Positions 32,407-40,610 of a stretch of DNA of 64,000 nt are shown in pieces. The stretch's first letter is position 1. Each line of letters opens with the position of its first letter. The stretch lies in the NCBI GenBank assembly GCA_934590355.1, contig CAKTOX010000001.1:1-64000 (forward strand). The letters are read 5' to 3'. The notes under the pieces are model-generated. The model made no database searches. It saw nothing but the letters and a program-made list of their open reading frames with translations, and had not been told where the DNA came from. A program made the position numbers and the translations under genes. Source of the stretch: an uncultured Oscillospiraceae bacterium. Lineage in GTDB: Bacteria; Bacillota; Clostridia; Oscillospirales; Oscillospiraceae.

Positions 32407-33828
32407 ATGGAGAAGATTTTCAAGCTGAAGGAAAACGGTACCACCGTGCGCACGGAGATAGTCGCCGGTCTTACCACCTTCATGACAATGGCGTACATCA
32501 TCGCGCTCAACCCCAACCTCCTCACGGGCTTTGCAGTCGGCACGCCCCTGTGGAACGGCGTTTTCATGGCGACCTGCATCGCCTCGGCGATCGGCATGCT
32601 CGTTATGGCCTTCGCCGCAAACAAGCCCTTCGCAATGGCGCCCGGCATGGGTCTTAACAGCTTTTTTGCCGTCGTCGTCGCAAACATCGCAGCCTTCACC
32701 GGCATAAGCTACGAGGAGGCATTCCCTGCGGCAATGTGCATCATTCTCGTCGAGGGCATTTTCTTCGTCGTGCTCACCATGTTCTCGATCCGCGAGAAGA
32801 TAGTCGAGGCTATCCCATTCGGCATCCGCATCGGCATCACTCCCGCGATCGGCCTGATGCTCCTGAACGTCGGGTTCGGCTCCAACGCGGGCATTTACAG
32901 CGAAAAGGGCGGTCCGTTCTTCGTTCTGTCCACCTTCTTCGGCAGCCTGACCCCGTCGGTCGCACGCGACACCGTCGGCAGCGCTTATCCGCAGCTCGTG
33001 CTCTACGTCGTGACCATGCTCATCGGCGTGTTTGCGATCGTCATCCTCAACCACCGCAAGGTCAAGGCATCCGTCATTCTCGGTATGCTCATCTCCTGCA
33101 TCGTCTACTGGGGCGGCAGCTTCATCTTCCTTGATACCAACCCGTTCGAGTCGCTTGCAACTGCATCCTTCGTGCCCCCGCTCGGCGATATGCTCGACAC
33201 CACCTTCCTTAAGTTCGACTTCAAGACCTTCATCAGCATCGGCTGGTTCACCGCCGTCGCACTTATCATCACCTTCTGCATGATCGATATGTTCGACACC
33301 ATCGGAACCCTCGTCGGCACCGCGGCACGCGCGAATATGCTCGACAAGGACGGCAAGATGCCCAATATGAAGCAGGCTCTCATGGCAGACGCCGTCGGCA
33401 CCGTTGCAGGCGCCTGCACCGGCACCTCCACCGTCACCACCTTCATCGAGTCCGGCTCCGGCGTCGAGGCGGGCGGCCGCACCGGTCTTACCGCGCTGAC
33501 CACCGCCGTGATGTTCCTGCTGTGTATGTTCATCGCCCCCATCGCGGCTCTCATTCCCGCTCCCGCAACGAGCGCCGCGCTTATCTACGTCGGCATCCTC
33601 ATGCTCAGCGGTCTCAAGAACGTCGATTGGGACGACATCCTTCAGGTCATCCCCGTCGCGCTCATGCTCATCTTCATGCCCATCACCGGCTCTATCGGTC
33701 ACGGCATCGGCATGGCGCTCATCTCCTACTCCGTCGTTGCCGCATTTACCGGCAAGGCCAAGGAGGTCTCCGTGCTGACCTACGTGCTCTCCCTCCTGTT
33801 CCTGCTGAAGTTTTTCGTCATCGTTTAA
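32407..33828 (+). CDS. NCS2 family purine permease (adenine/guanine/hypoxanthine)
   Basis: 473 residues, 12-14 helices. AzgA/PbuG-type motifs: EIVAGLTTFMTMAYIIALNP, MAPGMGLNSFFAVVV, FGIRIGITPAIGLMLLNVGF, and MIDMFDTIGTLVGTAARANM. It takes up purine bases with protons. Ribosome site AAAGGAG. Its end overlaps the stop of the convergent small zinc-protein gene by four bases. Confidence 0.94.
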   Translation: MEKIFKLKENGTTVRTEIVAGLTTFMTMAYIIALNPNLLTGFAVGTPLWNGVFMATCIASAIGMLVMAFAANKPFAMAPGMGLNSFFAVVVANIAAFTGISYEEAFPAAMCIILVEGIFFVVLTMFSIREKIVEAIPFGIRIGITPAIGLMLLNVGFGSNAGIYSEKGGPFFVLSTFFGSLTPSVARDTVGSAYPQLVLYVVTMLIGVFAIVILNHRKVKASVILGMLISCIVYWGGSFIFLDTNPFESLATASFVPPLGDMLDTTFLKFDFKTFISIGWFTAVALIITFCMIDMFDTIGTLVGTAARANMLDKDGKMPNMKQALMADAVGTVAGACTGTSTVTTFIESGSGVEAGGRTGLTALTTAVMFLLCMFIAPIAALIPAPATSAALIYVGILMLSGLKNVDWDDILQVIPVALMLIFMPITGSIGHGIGMALISYSVVAAFTGKAKEVSVLTYVLSLLFLLKFFVIV

Positions 33829-34037
33829 TAATCGTTCACCGGCGTCCTGCTTGGACGCCGGTTTTTTATTATCACGCAGCCGGCAAGCTCCGCCTTTTCG
33901 CGCAGGCTCAGCCCGTCAAAAAGCGCTTCAAAACAACTTTCGCAGACAAATTCTCTCTCCCACAAATACATATCCTCGTCCTCCTCAAACGGCTCGCGGC
34001 ACTCGTCACAGCGCGCGGGACCCGGCTGCATTATCAT
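33825..34037 (-). CDS. Small treble-clef zinc protein
   Basis: 70 residues. Two CxxC pairs (CDEC near 10 and CESC near 32) spaced as in a LIM/treble-clef knuckle, then a short helix (LSLREKAELAGCVIIKN). ATG 34037 is chosen for GGAG nine bases upstream. It has a strong promoter of its own. Its last 13 codons read through the hairpin that terminates the NCS2 gene; if the real stop is elsewhere, the gene would be shorter. Function unknown. Confidence 0.75.
   Translation of the reverse strand: MIMQPGPARCDECREPFEEDEDMYLWEREFVCESCFEALFDGLSLREKAELAGCVIIKNRRPSRTPVNDY
33838..33867 (+). terminator. Terminator of the NCS2 gene, inside a convergent gene
   Basis: ACCGGCGTCC / GGACGCCGGT around TGCTT, then T6. 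It falls within the last codons of the minus-strand gene 33825-34037. Confidence 0.88.
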
Positions 34038-34088
34038 AACGTGCATCTCCAATCAAGACATTTTATGCGCTTGCGTTATCTGTTTGAG

Positions 34089-34117
34089 ATAATACACGCT
34101 TTTGCATAATATGTCAA
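34089..34117 (-). promoter_or_regulatory. Promoter of the treble-clef protein gene
   Basis: Minus strand TTGACA (34117-34112), 17 bases, TATTAT (34094-34089). An inverted repeat TTATCT-GTTTG-AGATAA (34076-34092) covers the -10 and start site, a possible operator. Confidence 0.7.
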
Positions 34118-34390
34118 GCTGAAATTACATCGTCAGATAATAAACGGAGTCCGTTTAATCTCTGGCAAAGATGAAAATTGTCTCTATGTATGCTCAATTT
34201 CCCCCTGACATTAGTTTATTTTGCCGAAAACCGCTTGTGTATTGGTGCAATATGACGGTTTTTACCCCCAAAGTTTTATAACATCTCACAATTGTAACTT
34301 TTGACTGCAAGTAATAGAATTTTGGTGATGGGATAGGTACTATCCCCACGGTGTATTAGTAACTAATATTTTAATAGGAGAGAAAAAGCA
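34118..34390 (+). promoter_or_regulatory. Control region of gdhA
   Basis: Contains promoter TTGTAA (34292-34297), 17 bases, TAGAAT (34315-34320), and three palindromes: TAAACGGA-G-TCCGTTTA (34141-34157), GGGATAG-GTA-CTATCCC (34330-34346) and ATTAGT-A-ACTAAT (34355-34367). The last two lie between the start of transcription and the gene. No riboswitch recognised. Confidence 0.6.
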
Positions 34391-35737
34391 ATGATCACAA
34401 ACGAATATCTTAACCGTGTGTATGCAGACGTCGAAAAGCGCGATCCCGACCAGCCCGAGTTCCTGCAGGCGGTCCGCGAAGTTTTTGAGAGCCTCCAGCT
34501 CGTCGTTGACAAGCACCCCGAGTGGGAAAAGGCCGGCCTCATCGAGCGTTTCGTCGAGCCCGAGCGTATGATTATGTTCCGCGTTCCCTGGGTCGATGAC
34601 AACGGCGTCACTCACGTAAACCGCGGCTACCGCGTACAGTTCAACTCCGCTATCGGACCTTACAAGGGCGGTCTTCGCTTCCACCCCTCTGTTAACCTCT
34701 CCGTTATCAAGTTCCTCGGCTTCGAGCAGATCCTCAAGAACTCCCTGACCACCCTCCCCATGGGCGGCGGCAAGGGCGGCGCAGACTTTGACCCGAAGGG
34801 CAAGTCCGACGGCGAGATCATGCGCTTCTGCCAGAGCTTCATGACCGAGCTGTACCGTCACATCGGTCAGTTCACCGACACTCCCGCAGGCGACATCGGC
34901 GTCGGCGCACGCGAGGTCGGCTATATGTACGGCCAGTACAAGAAGATCGTCGATCGCTTCGAGGGCGGCGTCATCACCGGTAAGGGTCTGACCTACGGCG
35001 GCTCTCTTGCACGTACTCAGGCTACCGGCTTCGGTATCTGCTACTTCTCCGACGAGGTCCTCAAGTATAACGGCAAGTCCTTCGAGGGTCAGGACGTCAT
35101 CGTTTCCGGTTCCGGCAATGTTGCTCAGTACTGCGCACAGAAGTGCATGGAGCTCGGCGGCAAGGTCATCGCAATGAGCGACTCCAAGGGCTACATCTAT
35201 GATCCCAACGGCATTAACCTCGACGTTCTCTTCGACATCAAGCAGAAGCGCCGCGCTCGCATCAGCGTTTACGCTGACGAGGTTCCCGGCTCCGAGTATG
35301 TTGAGGGCTGCAAGAACATCTGGAACGTAAAGTGCGACATCGCTATGCCTTGCGCATCTCAGAACGAGATGGACGAGGAAGGCGCAAAGGCTCTCATCGC
35401 AAACGGTGCATTCGCAGTGTTCGAGGGCGCAAACATGCCTCTGACTCCGGAAGCCATCGCGGCTGTCCAGGAGGCAGGACTGCTGTACACTCCGGGCAAG
35501 GCCTCCAATGCAGGCGGCGTTGCCACCTCCGGTCTTGAGATGAGCCAGAACTCCATGCGTCTGAGCTGGAGCTTTGACGAGGTCGACGAGAAGCTCAAGG
35601 GCATCATGAAGAACATCTTCCAGGCTTGCCTGCATGCCTCTATCGAGTGCGGTCACCCCGGCGACATGATGCTCGGCGCAAACGTCGCAGGCTTCCTGAA
35701 GGTTGCAGACGCAATGCTCGCACAGGGCGTTGTCTGA
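34391..35737 (+). CDS. gdhA: NADP-type glutamate dehydrogenase
   Basis: 448 residues, the length of hexameric small GDHs. Interconverts 2-oxoglutarate plus ammonium and glutamate. Substrate motifs: YRVQFNSAIGPYKGGLRFHP, LPMGGGKGGADFDPKGKS with the catalytic Lys, and DTPAGDIGVGAREVGYM; the dinucleotide fold has VIVSGSGNVAQYCAQK. The NADP preference is inferred from length and similarity. Ribosome site AATAGGAG. Transcribed alone, with a strong terminator. Confidence 0.96.
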   Translation: MITNEYLNRVYADVEKRDPDQPEFLQAVREVFESLQLVVDKHPEWEKAGLIERFVEPERMIMFRVPWVDDNGVTHVNRGYRVQFNSAIGPYKGGLRFHPSVNLSVIKFLGFEQILKNSLTTLPMGGGKGGADFDPKGKSDGEIMRFCQSFMTELYRHIGQFTDTPAGDIGVGAREVGYMYGQYKKIVDRFEGGVITGKGLTYGGSLARTQATGFGICYFSDEVLKYNGKSFEGQDVIVSGSGNVAQYCAQKCMELGGKVIAMSDSKGYIYDPNGINLDVLFDIKQKRRARISVYADEVPGSEYVEGCKNIWNVKCDIAMPCASQNEMDEEGAKALIANGAFAVFEGANMPLTPEAIAAVQEAGLLYTPGKASNAGGVATSGLEMSQNSMRLSWSFDEVDEKLKGIMKNIFQACLHASIECGHPGDMMLGANVAGFLKVADAMLAQGVV

Positions 35738-35755
35738 TAACTGAACCAATTTAAC

Positions 35756-35792
35756 AAAACGAGCGTACCCGATCGGGTACGCTCGTTTTTTA
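35756..35792 (+). terminator. Terminator of gdhA
   Basis: A perfect 34-bp palindrome (AACGAGCGTACCCG mirrored) followed by T6; symmetric, so it also closes the phage-type cassette from the other strand. Confidence 0.92.
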
Positions 35793-35796
35793 TTTT

Positions 35797-35970
35797 CTAA
35801 ATACTCTCACCGTTTATGGTCACGGCGCCCTCGATGACTATCTGCCCGCCGTTTTTGATGCAAATGCGCGCGGCGGCGGTCTCGAGATCAATATCTCCCT
35901 CGGGAGTGAAGCGTATCTCCGGCAGTGTACCGCTGCTCTCACCCCTGCGCTTAATTTCGGAAAGCCACAT
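35797..35970 (-). CDS. Spike-tip-like small protein, last gene of the phage-type cassette
   Basis: 57 residues (MWLSEIKRRGESSGTLPEIR at the start). The end, ICIKNGGQIVIEGAVTING, has the alternating beta pattern of phage spike or baseplate tip repeats. GGAGGTG overlaps the stop of the hub gene and gives a nine-base spacing. It may be a shortened spike or an XkdR/S-type piece. Function inferred from place and pattern only. Confidence 0.6.
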   Translation of the reverse strand: MWLSEIKRRGESSGTLPEIRFTPEGDIDLETAAARICIKNGGQIVIEGAVTINGESI

Positions 35971-35972
35971 TT

Positions 35973-36905
35973 TCACACCTCCAGTGTTACTATCGTGCCT
36001 GCACTCAGCGAGTCCGCCCAGCAGTGGCTCGATATGACGGAAAACGTCCCGCTCACGCCGAGCTTTTCTGCCGTGAGCTGAATAATATCCGCAGGAAAGC
36101 AGGCAAATTGCTGAGTCAGCGTCATTTTAATGTACTTTTTCCCGCGCTGCGACTCGGCTATCTGATAGTCGGCGTTATATCGCGCAGCGTCCGCGCCCGC
36201 ATTTTTCGGCACCGTCATCTCGCGGTGGCTCTTTCCGCCGCGGGCAAGAAACGCGTCGTTGTTCTTCGTGTAGCTCGTGCCGGTGACGCGGTTTCGGACG
36301 GTGATGTCTGATATTATGCCATAGCGCTCATCCGTAAGCGCGATGCTCGCCGCGTCTTTTGAGGCATCGACCGCGATCTCAAGCCCTGCGGCGCCGTTGA
36401 GCACGAGCTTGCCGTCGGTGGTAAAATACGGGACTGTGTTCCATGCGTAGCGGCAGTATCTCCTCACCGCGCTCCATGCACTCTCGCCCGTGCGGACGCT
36501 GAAGCCGCCGACCGACACAGCCGCGCCGGCTTTGACGCTCTCTATCCCATACGGCGTTATGAACCTGCTTACCATTTCGTTGCTGCCGAGAGTGCCGCAG
36601 TCCTGCGCGGGAAGCTCGTTGTCCAAAAGAAGCGCCGCGAGCCCGCGCCCCGACAGAGTCACGACGCAGCCGTTTTTGTCGATGCTTACGGAATACTCGT
36701 CTATTACGCCCGTGAACACCGGGAAGTTGCGCTTTTTCGCGCGAAAGCGGCAACCGGAGCGAAGCATGGGAAGCTGGGCAGCATAGTAAATAAAGCTTAT
36801 CTCAAACCAATCGCAGGGCTCGCCGACGCCGTGGCAGACGTCCCATGAGAGAAATTCGGGAAGCTCGGTCTCGGTGCCGGAATTATCTATGATATACCCC
36901 CTCAC
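35973..36905 (-). CDS. Phage baseplate hub protein (XkdQ/gp27-like)
   Basis: 310 residues. Two beta-rich domains typical of tail hub proteins: FEISFIYYAAQLPMLRSGCR, FPVFTGVIDEYSVSI, VVTLSGRGLAALLLDNELPA, then a late-control/hub-like second half (ESAWSAVRRYCRYA, ADIIQLTAEKLGVSGTFSVI). In PBSX-type phages XkdQ follows the LysM protein XkdP, which is the order here. It would form the tube-closing hub of a tail. Confidence 0.78.
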   Translation of the reverse strand: MRGYIIDNSGTETELPEFLSWDVCHGVGEPCDWFEISFIYYAAQLPMLRSGCRFRAKKRNFPVFTGVIDEYSVSIDKNGCVVTLSGRGLAALLLDNELPAQDCGTLGSNEMVSRFITPYGIESVKAGAAVSVGGFSVRTGESAWSAVRRYCRYAWNTVPYFTTDGKLVLNGAAGLEIAVDASKDAASIALTDERYGIISDITVRNRVTGTSYTKNNDAFLARGGKSHREMTVPKNAGADAARYNADYQIAESQRGKKYIKMTLTQQFACFPADIIQLTAEKLGVSGTFSVISSHCWADSLSAGTIVTLEV

Positions 36906-36909
36906 GCGC

Positions 36910-37482
36910 TCACCTCACCCTCAAAAGTCGCCCGATGCGCAGCTCCTCGTCCGGATCCGTTATCGTGGGGTTTAGTTCCTCAAGCACGGAAAGCGGAACG
37001 GATTTTTCCGCGGAGATCGTGCGCAGCGTCACGCCATCCTTTGCAACGGTGTAATAGCGTGCGCCGAGAGCGAGATCTCCCAAGCTGCTGTAATCGGTTT
37101 TGTCCATTTCATCCGCGAAGTCCTCAAATTTGCTGCCCTTATACTCCCAAAATTCAAAGCTGTAGCTTATATAGTCCTCCTTCGGCTCCTGCCGCAGACT
37201 GAGCTTTGCAAAATAGGCATACATTTCCGGCCATATGGGGTGGACGAGTCTGCCGCCCTTGTTTTCCTCAAAAAGCTCGGCAAGGCGGCGGAACGTGTCA
37301 TACGCATCGGGTCCGACGAACTCGCCCTCACCGCGGATTATCTTGTTCTGAAGTCCGAGATTTTGCACGACGTAACCCGAAAACGGCAGCTTGTAGCTGT
37401 GCATGGTGCGGCGGTATTCTATCTCAAACGTCGAGGGGTTATTAGGCCACACGAAGCTTCTGTACTGCATTGGTGCAAGCAT
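36910..37482 (-). CDS. Phage tail protein with LysM domain (XkdP-like)
   Basis: 190 residues. N-terminal part resembles DNA-circularisation/baseplate proteins (VWPNNPSTFEIEYRRTM, GEGEFVGPDAYDTFRRLAELF). The C-terminal 50 residues are a LysM motif (ARYYTVAKDGVTLRTISAEK...LRIGRLLRVR), which in tails binds between baseplate parts or peptidoglycan. AGGAGG lies seven bases upstream. It is shorter than typical XkdP. Confidence 0.75.
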   Translation of the reverse strand: MLAPMQYRSFVWPNNPSTFEIEYRRTMHSYKLPFSGYVVQNLGLQNKIIRGEGEFVGPDAYDTFRRLAELFEENKGGRLVHPIWPEMYAYFAKLSLRQEPKEDYISYSFEFWEYKGSKFEDFADEMDKTDYSSLGDLALGARYYTVAKDGVTLRTISAEKSVPLSVLEELNPTITDPDEELRIGRLLRVR

Positions 37483-37493
37483 TGCATTACCTC

Positions 37494-37664
37494 CTAAAAT
37501 ATCTCAAAGCCGTTGTCGTATCTGCGCGAATCGCGGCGAAAGTACTCCGAAACAAAGGACATATCGCGCCGATGCACGACGAAAAGGCGGCTGCTGTCAA
37601 AATTTGCGCCGTCGGAGTCGGCAACGTATGAGCGCAGTTCAAAAAGCTCGTTTTCCTTATCCAT
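37494..37664 (-). CDS. Small phage-cassette protein, unknown
   Basis: 56 residues, opening MDKENELFELRSYVADSDGA and ending in FRRDSRRYDNGFEIF. GGGAGG six bases before the ATG; it overlaps the upstream gene by eight bases and stops 12 bases before the LysM gene start. It stands where tail chaperone and tape-measure genes normally lie, but is far too short to be a tape measure. Confidence 0.65.
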   Translation of the reverse strand: MDKENELFELRSYVADSDGANFDSSRLFVVHRRDMSFVSEYFRRDSRRYDNGFEIF

Positions 37665-38025
37665 TCTGCGCCTCCCGTCTGCCGATGGCTGTTATTTTTA
37701 TTCTCTGGATTTCCGTGCCGTCGGGCTTTTTGACGCTGCCGAGCTCGGTGCAGCGGCAGCCGGAATATAGCCATGCACCCGTTTGCAGGGTAAAGGTACC
37801 GTCAAATTTGAGCTGCGCGCCGTCGGAAACGGGACATACGCGCTCAAGCTCGATAACATAGCTTACGTTAAACACGACCGTCACCGACGGCTGCGAGTCG
37901 CCGAAGCCCGTGACGGGTTTTTCCGATCGCCTTTCGTATTCGCTCACACCCACCACCGCCGATAACGGCACGCCGTTGAGTCTGACGGGCGCGGACTCAC
38001 AGGGCGCAGCTTTGAGCATAGTCAT
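37657..38025 (-). CDS. Putative phage tail/connector protein (tube-like beta fold)
   Basis: 122 residues, mainly beta: VRLNGVPLSAVVGVSEYERR, SVTVVFNVSYVIELERV, FDGTFTLQTGAWLYSGCRCTEL, IQRIKITAIGRRE. The pattern and place suit a small tail tube or tail terminator protein, but no sure family match can be made by eye. Overlaps its neighbours at both ends (ATGA with the gene before). Confidence 0.6.
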   Translation of the reverse strand: MTMLKAAPCESAPVRLNGVPLSAVVGVSEYERRSEKPVTGFGDSQPSVTVVFNVSYVIELERVCPVSDGAQLKFDGTFTLQTGAWLYSGCRCTELGSVKKPDGTEIQRIKITAIGRREAQNG

Positions 38026-38489
38026 TCGCAGCCCTCCAATTCATAACCGGCAAGCTCCCTGCCGCATTTTCTACGCACGATATACGCCGAGCATTTTGCG
38101 GTGCAGCGGGCGTGAAGCATGGAGCTTGCCTCGTCATAGCATGCGCCCGCCGCCGTAAATTCAGATACCGTCAGCGACGGCACGGTGACGATCGCGCCCC
38201 TCGCCTTTTCCGAGAGCTCATCGCATTTTTCATACGCCGAGGTCGGCGCGTAAACGTCGAGCGCGAGCACCAGCTCCGCCCTGTCGCCGTACATTTCCTT
38301 GATTTCGCCGTTTTCGGTGCATATCCCGATGTAACCGCCGAGCCCCGCCGAGCTTATGCGCGCGGACTCGACCGCAACGCACACGAAGGCTCTGCTCACG
38401 TTAAGCACCGAGCCGTCAAACGCCGTGACCGCATCTATCCCCGCATCGGAAAGATGCTGCGCGATTGCTTTTGCGATGTTACGGAGCAT
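38022..38489 (-). CDS. Putative phage tail-completion/minor capsid protein
   Basis: 155 residues of alpha/beta type (MLRNIAKAIAQHLSDAGIDA, VFVCVAVE-like strands, LVLALDVYAPTSAYEKCDEL). Matches the general layout of Gp-type head-tail joining proteins such as XkdJ or minor capsid 2. Overlaps the previous gene by 11 bases. Confidence 0.6.
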   Translation of the reverse strand: MLRNIAKAIAQHLSDAGIDAVTAFDGSVLNVSRAFVCVAVESARISSAGLGGYIGICTENGEIKEMYGDRAELVLALDVYAPTSAYEKCDELSEKARGAIVTVPSLTVSEFTAAGACYDEASSMLHARCTAKCSAYIVRRKCGRELAGYELEGCE

Positions 38490-38796
38490 TTACTGCTCCC
38501 CCTTTCAGGCACAAAACGCACTCGTTGTGCGAAAATGCGCCGAAAATACTCACCGGCTCAACGCGCAGAACGCGGTATTCCCTGCCGCCGCAAACGACCG
38601 CAGCGCCCTCGGGAATATTGCGCATATCGGTTATGAGTCTGTATTTCGAGCGGTTTGCGACGCCCGGTGCGAGATGCTTTTTGTGAGAAACTGCGCTGTC
38701 GGGATCAAGGCAGGCGATGAAGCCGCGCCCCGTGCTGCCGCCGACGGTGATGCTCTCGCCGTAGTTTTGGATCACAAGCTGTGCTGCACTCATCAC
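38479..38796 (-). CDS. Putative phage head-closure protein
   Basis: 105 residues, beta-rich (GESITVGGSTGRGFIACLDP, VVCGGREYRVLRVEPVSIF), the size and fold pattern of XkdH/gp16-like head closure proteins. ATGA overlap with the adaptor gene upstream. Assigned mainly by position. Confidence 0.6.
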   Translation of the reverse strand: MMSAAQLVIQNYGESITVGGSTGRGFIACLDPDSAVSHKKHLAPGVANRSKYRLITDMRNIPEGAAVVCGGREYRVLRVEPVSIFGAFSHNECVLCLKGGAVNAP

Positions 38797-39152
38797 GACA
38801 CCCCCACGAATTCAAAGCCGCCCGCGTCGGTGTAGGCAGCGAGCATATCCATTGCTTGACGGCGCAGAGCCTCCGGAGCCTTGCCGCCAAGCTGCACAGA
38901 AACCTTCCCGGCCGTGAAGCCGCTCACGCTGCCGCCCTTTAATTCAAGGAACATCGCCGCCGCGCAAAGAGCGCACGCGCCCTCGAACACCTCGGATATG
39001 TCTTCAACATTCACACCGCGCCGCAGCCTCGTTTTGAGCTGCGCCCGCGAGTCCGCGCAAAGCTGCCGCAGCAGCTCCTCCTCGTGTGTCTCGAGCTGCC
39101 GCCCAAGCAGACATGACGCCCTGTTTTCAATACTCAGATCAGTATTTTTCAT
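38793..39152 (-). CDS. Putative phage head-tail adaptor protein
   Basis: 119 residues, helical (CLLGRQLETHEEELLRQLCA, VNVEDISEVFEGACALCAAA, EALRRQAMDMLAAYTDAGGF), as in gp6/gp15-like connector proteins that follow the capsid gene. ATG 39152 has CGGAGGTG upstream. Confidence 0.62.
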   Translation of the reverse strand: MKNTDLSIENRASCLLGRQLETHEEELLRQLCADSRAQLKTRLRRGVNVEDISEVFEGACALCAAAMFLELKGGSVSGFTAGKVSVQLGGKAPEALRRQAMDMLAAYTDAGGFEFVGVS

Positions 39153-39204
39153 ATCACACCTCCGAAGCGGAGACGGGGCTAATGCCCCGCCTCCCGTTTT
39201 TTTA

Positions 39205-40236
39205 TCAGACCTTGAGGACCTTGGAGGCCTCGGTGTAGAGCTTTGCAAAGCCGGAAATACTGGTGATGGCGGCGCGCTCGAGCTGACGGTCGATGAGACG
39301 GTCGTACTCGACGTTCACGTCGCCGGCCGTTACCATCTCAAGAGCGTAGCCCTTGTCAAGACCGATGACCGTGCCCGCGGGCATCGCAGAGCAGCGAATG
39401 AGCTTTGCGCCGAGGGGATTGCCCGGCTCACCGGTGCCCTGGAAATTGAGCCCGGTCAGGGGATTCTGGAACACCGAGCAGCTGAGTATCTTCATCATGA
39501 CGTCGGGTGCCGCGAGCATGGTGTTCATGGTGTAGGGATCGAAGCAATTCCAGAAATTGAGCAGCTCCGCATAGCTCAGGCTGCCGGCGGTGCCGCCTAT
39601 CGTACTGTCGCCGACCTTGAAGGCCGCCGCAGCGTTGGAGTTGCCGTCGCCGTTAGTGATGACGTCGATCGCGTCCTCAAGATGCATACGCATTATCTGG
39701 CTGCCGATCTGGCGCAGCATGACGGAAAACAGATCAAGACGCTGGAAGCGGATCGCCTCATAGGACGCGACGAGCATTCTGCCGCGCTTTTTGAGGCTGA
39801 CGAGATGGTCGGCCGCGCGTATCTCGGTCTGCGGGATAACGGCACCCTCGCCCACATAGCGCAGGCTCTTGTCGTCTGCGGTGGCGGCGGAATATATGGA
39901 GCGGTAGTCCATGCCGTCAAAGCGGGTGACGGTGGCGGTGATCGACGGCAGGATATTGCCCTCCTCCATGCCGGCCTTTACGCTGCGGGAGACGTATTCG
40001 GGAAACAGCACGGCGGACTCGGTGGTGGAGAAAAACTTCTCGACAACGTCGCTGCCCGCGCCGCGCACCTTGATGTCAAATCTCTTGAGCTGGCGCTGGA
40101 ATGCGTCCATGCCCTCGTAGGGAGTGCCCTTGTAGTTCTCGTTGGGGTCAAGAGCCTCAAGCGTCTGCTCGAAGGTGCGTCCTGCCTCGGAATACATGCC
40201 CTTTTCGAGCTTTATCTCATTAAAATTATATGCCAT
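39205..40236 (-). CDS. Phage major capsid protein (HK97 fold)
   Basis: 343 residues. HK97-type features: an N-terminal arm, VEKFFSTTESAVLFPEYVSRSVKAGM, ITATVTRFDGMDYRSIY, KKRGRMLVASYEAIRFQRLDLF, HLEDAIDVITNGDGN, and a C-terminal beta part (EPGNPLGAKLIRCSAMPAGTVI). Several hundred copies would build the shell. GAGGAGG upstream. The frame is intact, with no sign of decay. Confidence 0.85.
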   Translation of the reverse strand: MAYNFNEIKLEKGMYSEAGRTFEQTLEALDPNENYKGTPYEGMDAFQRQLKRFDIKVRGAGSDVVEKFFSTTESAVLFPEYVSRSVKAGMEEGNILPSITATVTRFDGMDYRSIYSAATADDKSLRYVGEGAVIPQTEIRAADHLVSLKKRGRMLVASYEAIRFQRLDLFSVMLRQIGSQIMRMHLEDAIDVITNGDGNSNAAAAFKVGDSTIGGTAGSLSYAELLNFWNCFDPYTMNTMLAAPDVMMKILSCSVFQNPLTGLNFQGTGEPGNPLGAKLIRCSAMPAGTVIGLDKGYALEMVTAGDVNVEYDRLIDRQLERAAITSISGFAKLYTEASKVLKV

Positions 40237-40249
40237 TTTCCATTCCTCC

Positions 40250-40591
40250 TCAGATGATAAAGCCGACCCTTGCGGCGGCGGTGTCTACCTTGATGACAAG
40301 GTACTCGCGGCCGGTGTCGTCAGCCTTGACTGCGTTCGCGTTTGCGGCAACGAGATTTGCGTAGCCGAGAGCGGGCGCGGTGCCGGTGTAGCCGAGCTCG
40401 ACGTAGCCCGCGGTCTGCACCTCGGCAAAGGCGCCGTCAGCGTTAATGCACACGCCGGCGAATTTATTGCCCGCAGCGCAGGCGGAAACGCTTGCGTTTG
40501 CGCCGATTTTTACGAGGCTGCCCTTATTTACGCCCTCTGCCTTACCGAAGGAGAGCACCTGCTCTCCGACGCCTTCAAAACTTACTTTCAT
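40250..40591 (-). CDS. Putative capsid decoration/stabilising protein
   Basis: 113 residues, beta-rich, Ala/Val/Gly-rich (FGKAEGVNKGSLVKIGANAS, KFAGVCINADGAFAEVQTAG, EYLVIKVDTAAARVGFII). Small proteins of this make-up between protease and capsid genes are head decoration proteins. AGGAGG upstream; the longer in-frame start is rejected. Confidence 0.65.
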   Translation of the reverse strand: MKVSFEGVGEQVLSFGKAEGVNKGSLVKIGANASVSACAAGNKFAGVCINADGAFAEVQTAGYVELGYTGTAPALGYANLVAANANAVKADDTGREYLVIKVDTAAARVGFII

Positions 40592-40610
40592 TTTTTGTCC
40601 TCCTATAAGA

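Noticed and set aside
32176..33702. 508-codon open frame on the minus strand opposite the NCS2 permease and DUF1810 genes
   Set aside because: Its product is a low-complexity run of Asp, Glu, His and Gly, the mirror image of a GC-rich hydrophobic permease; no ribosome site and no family resemblance.
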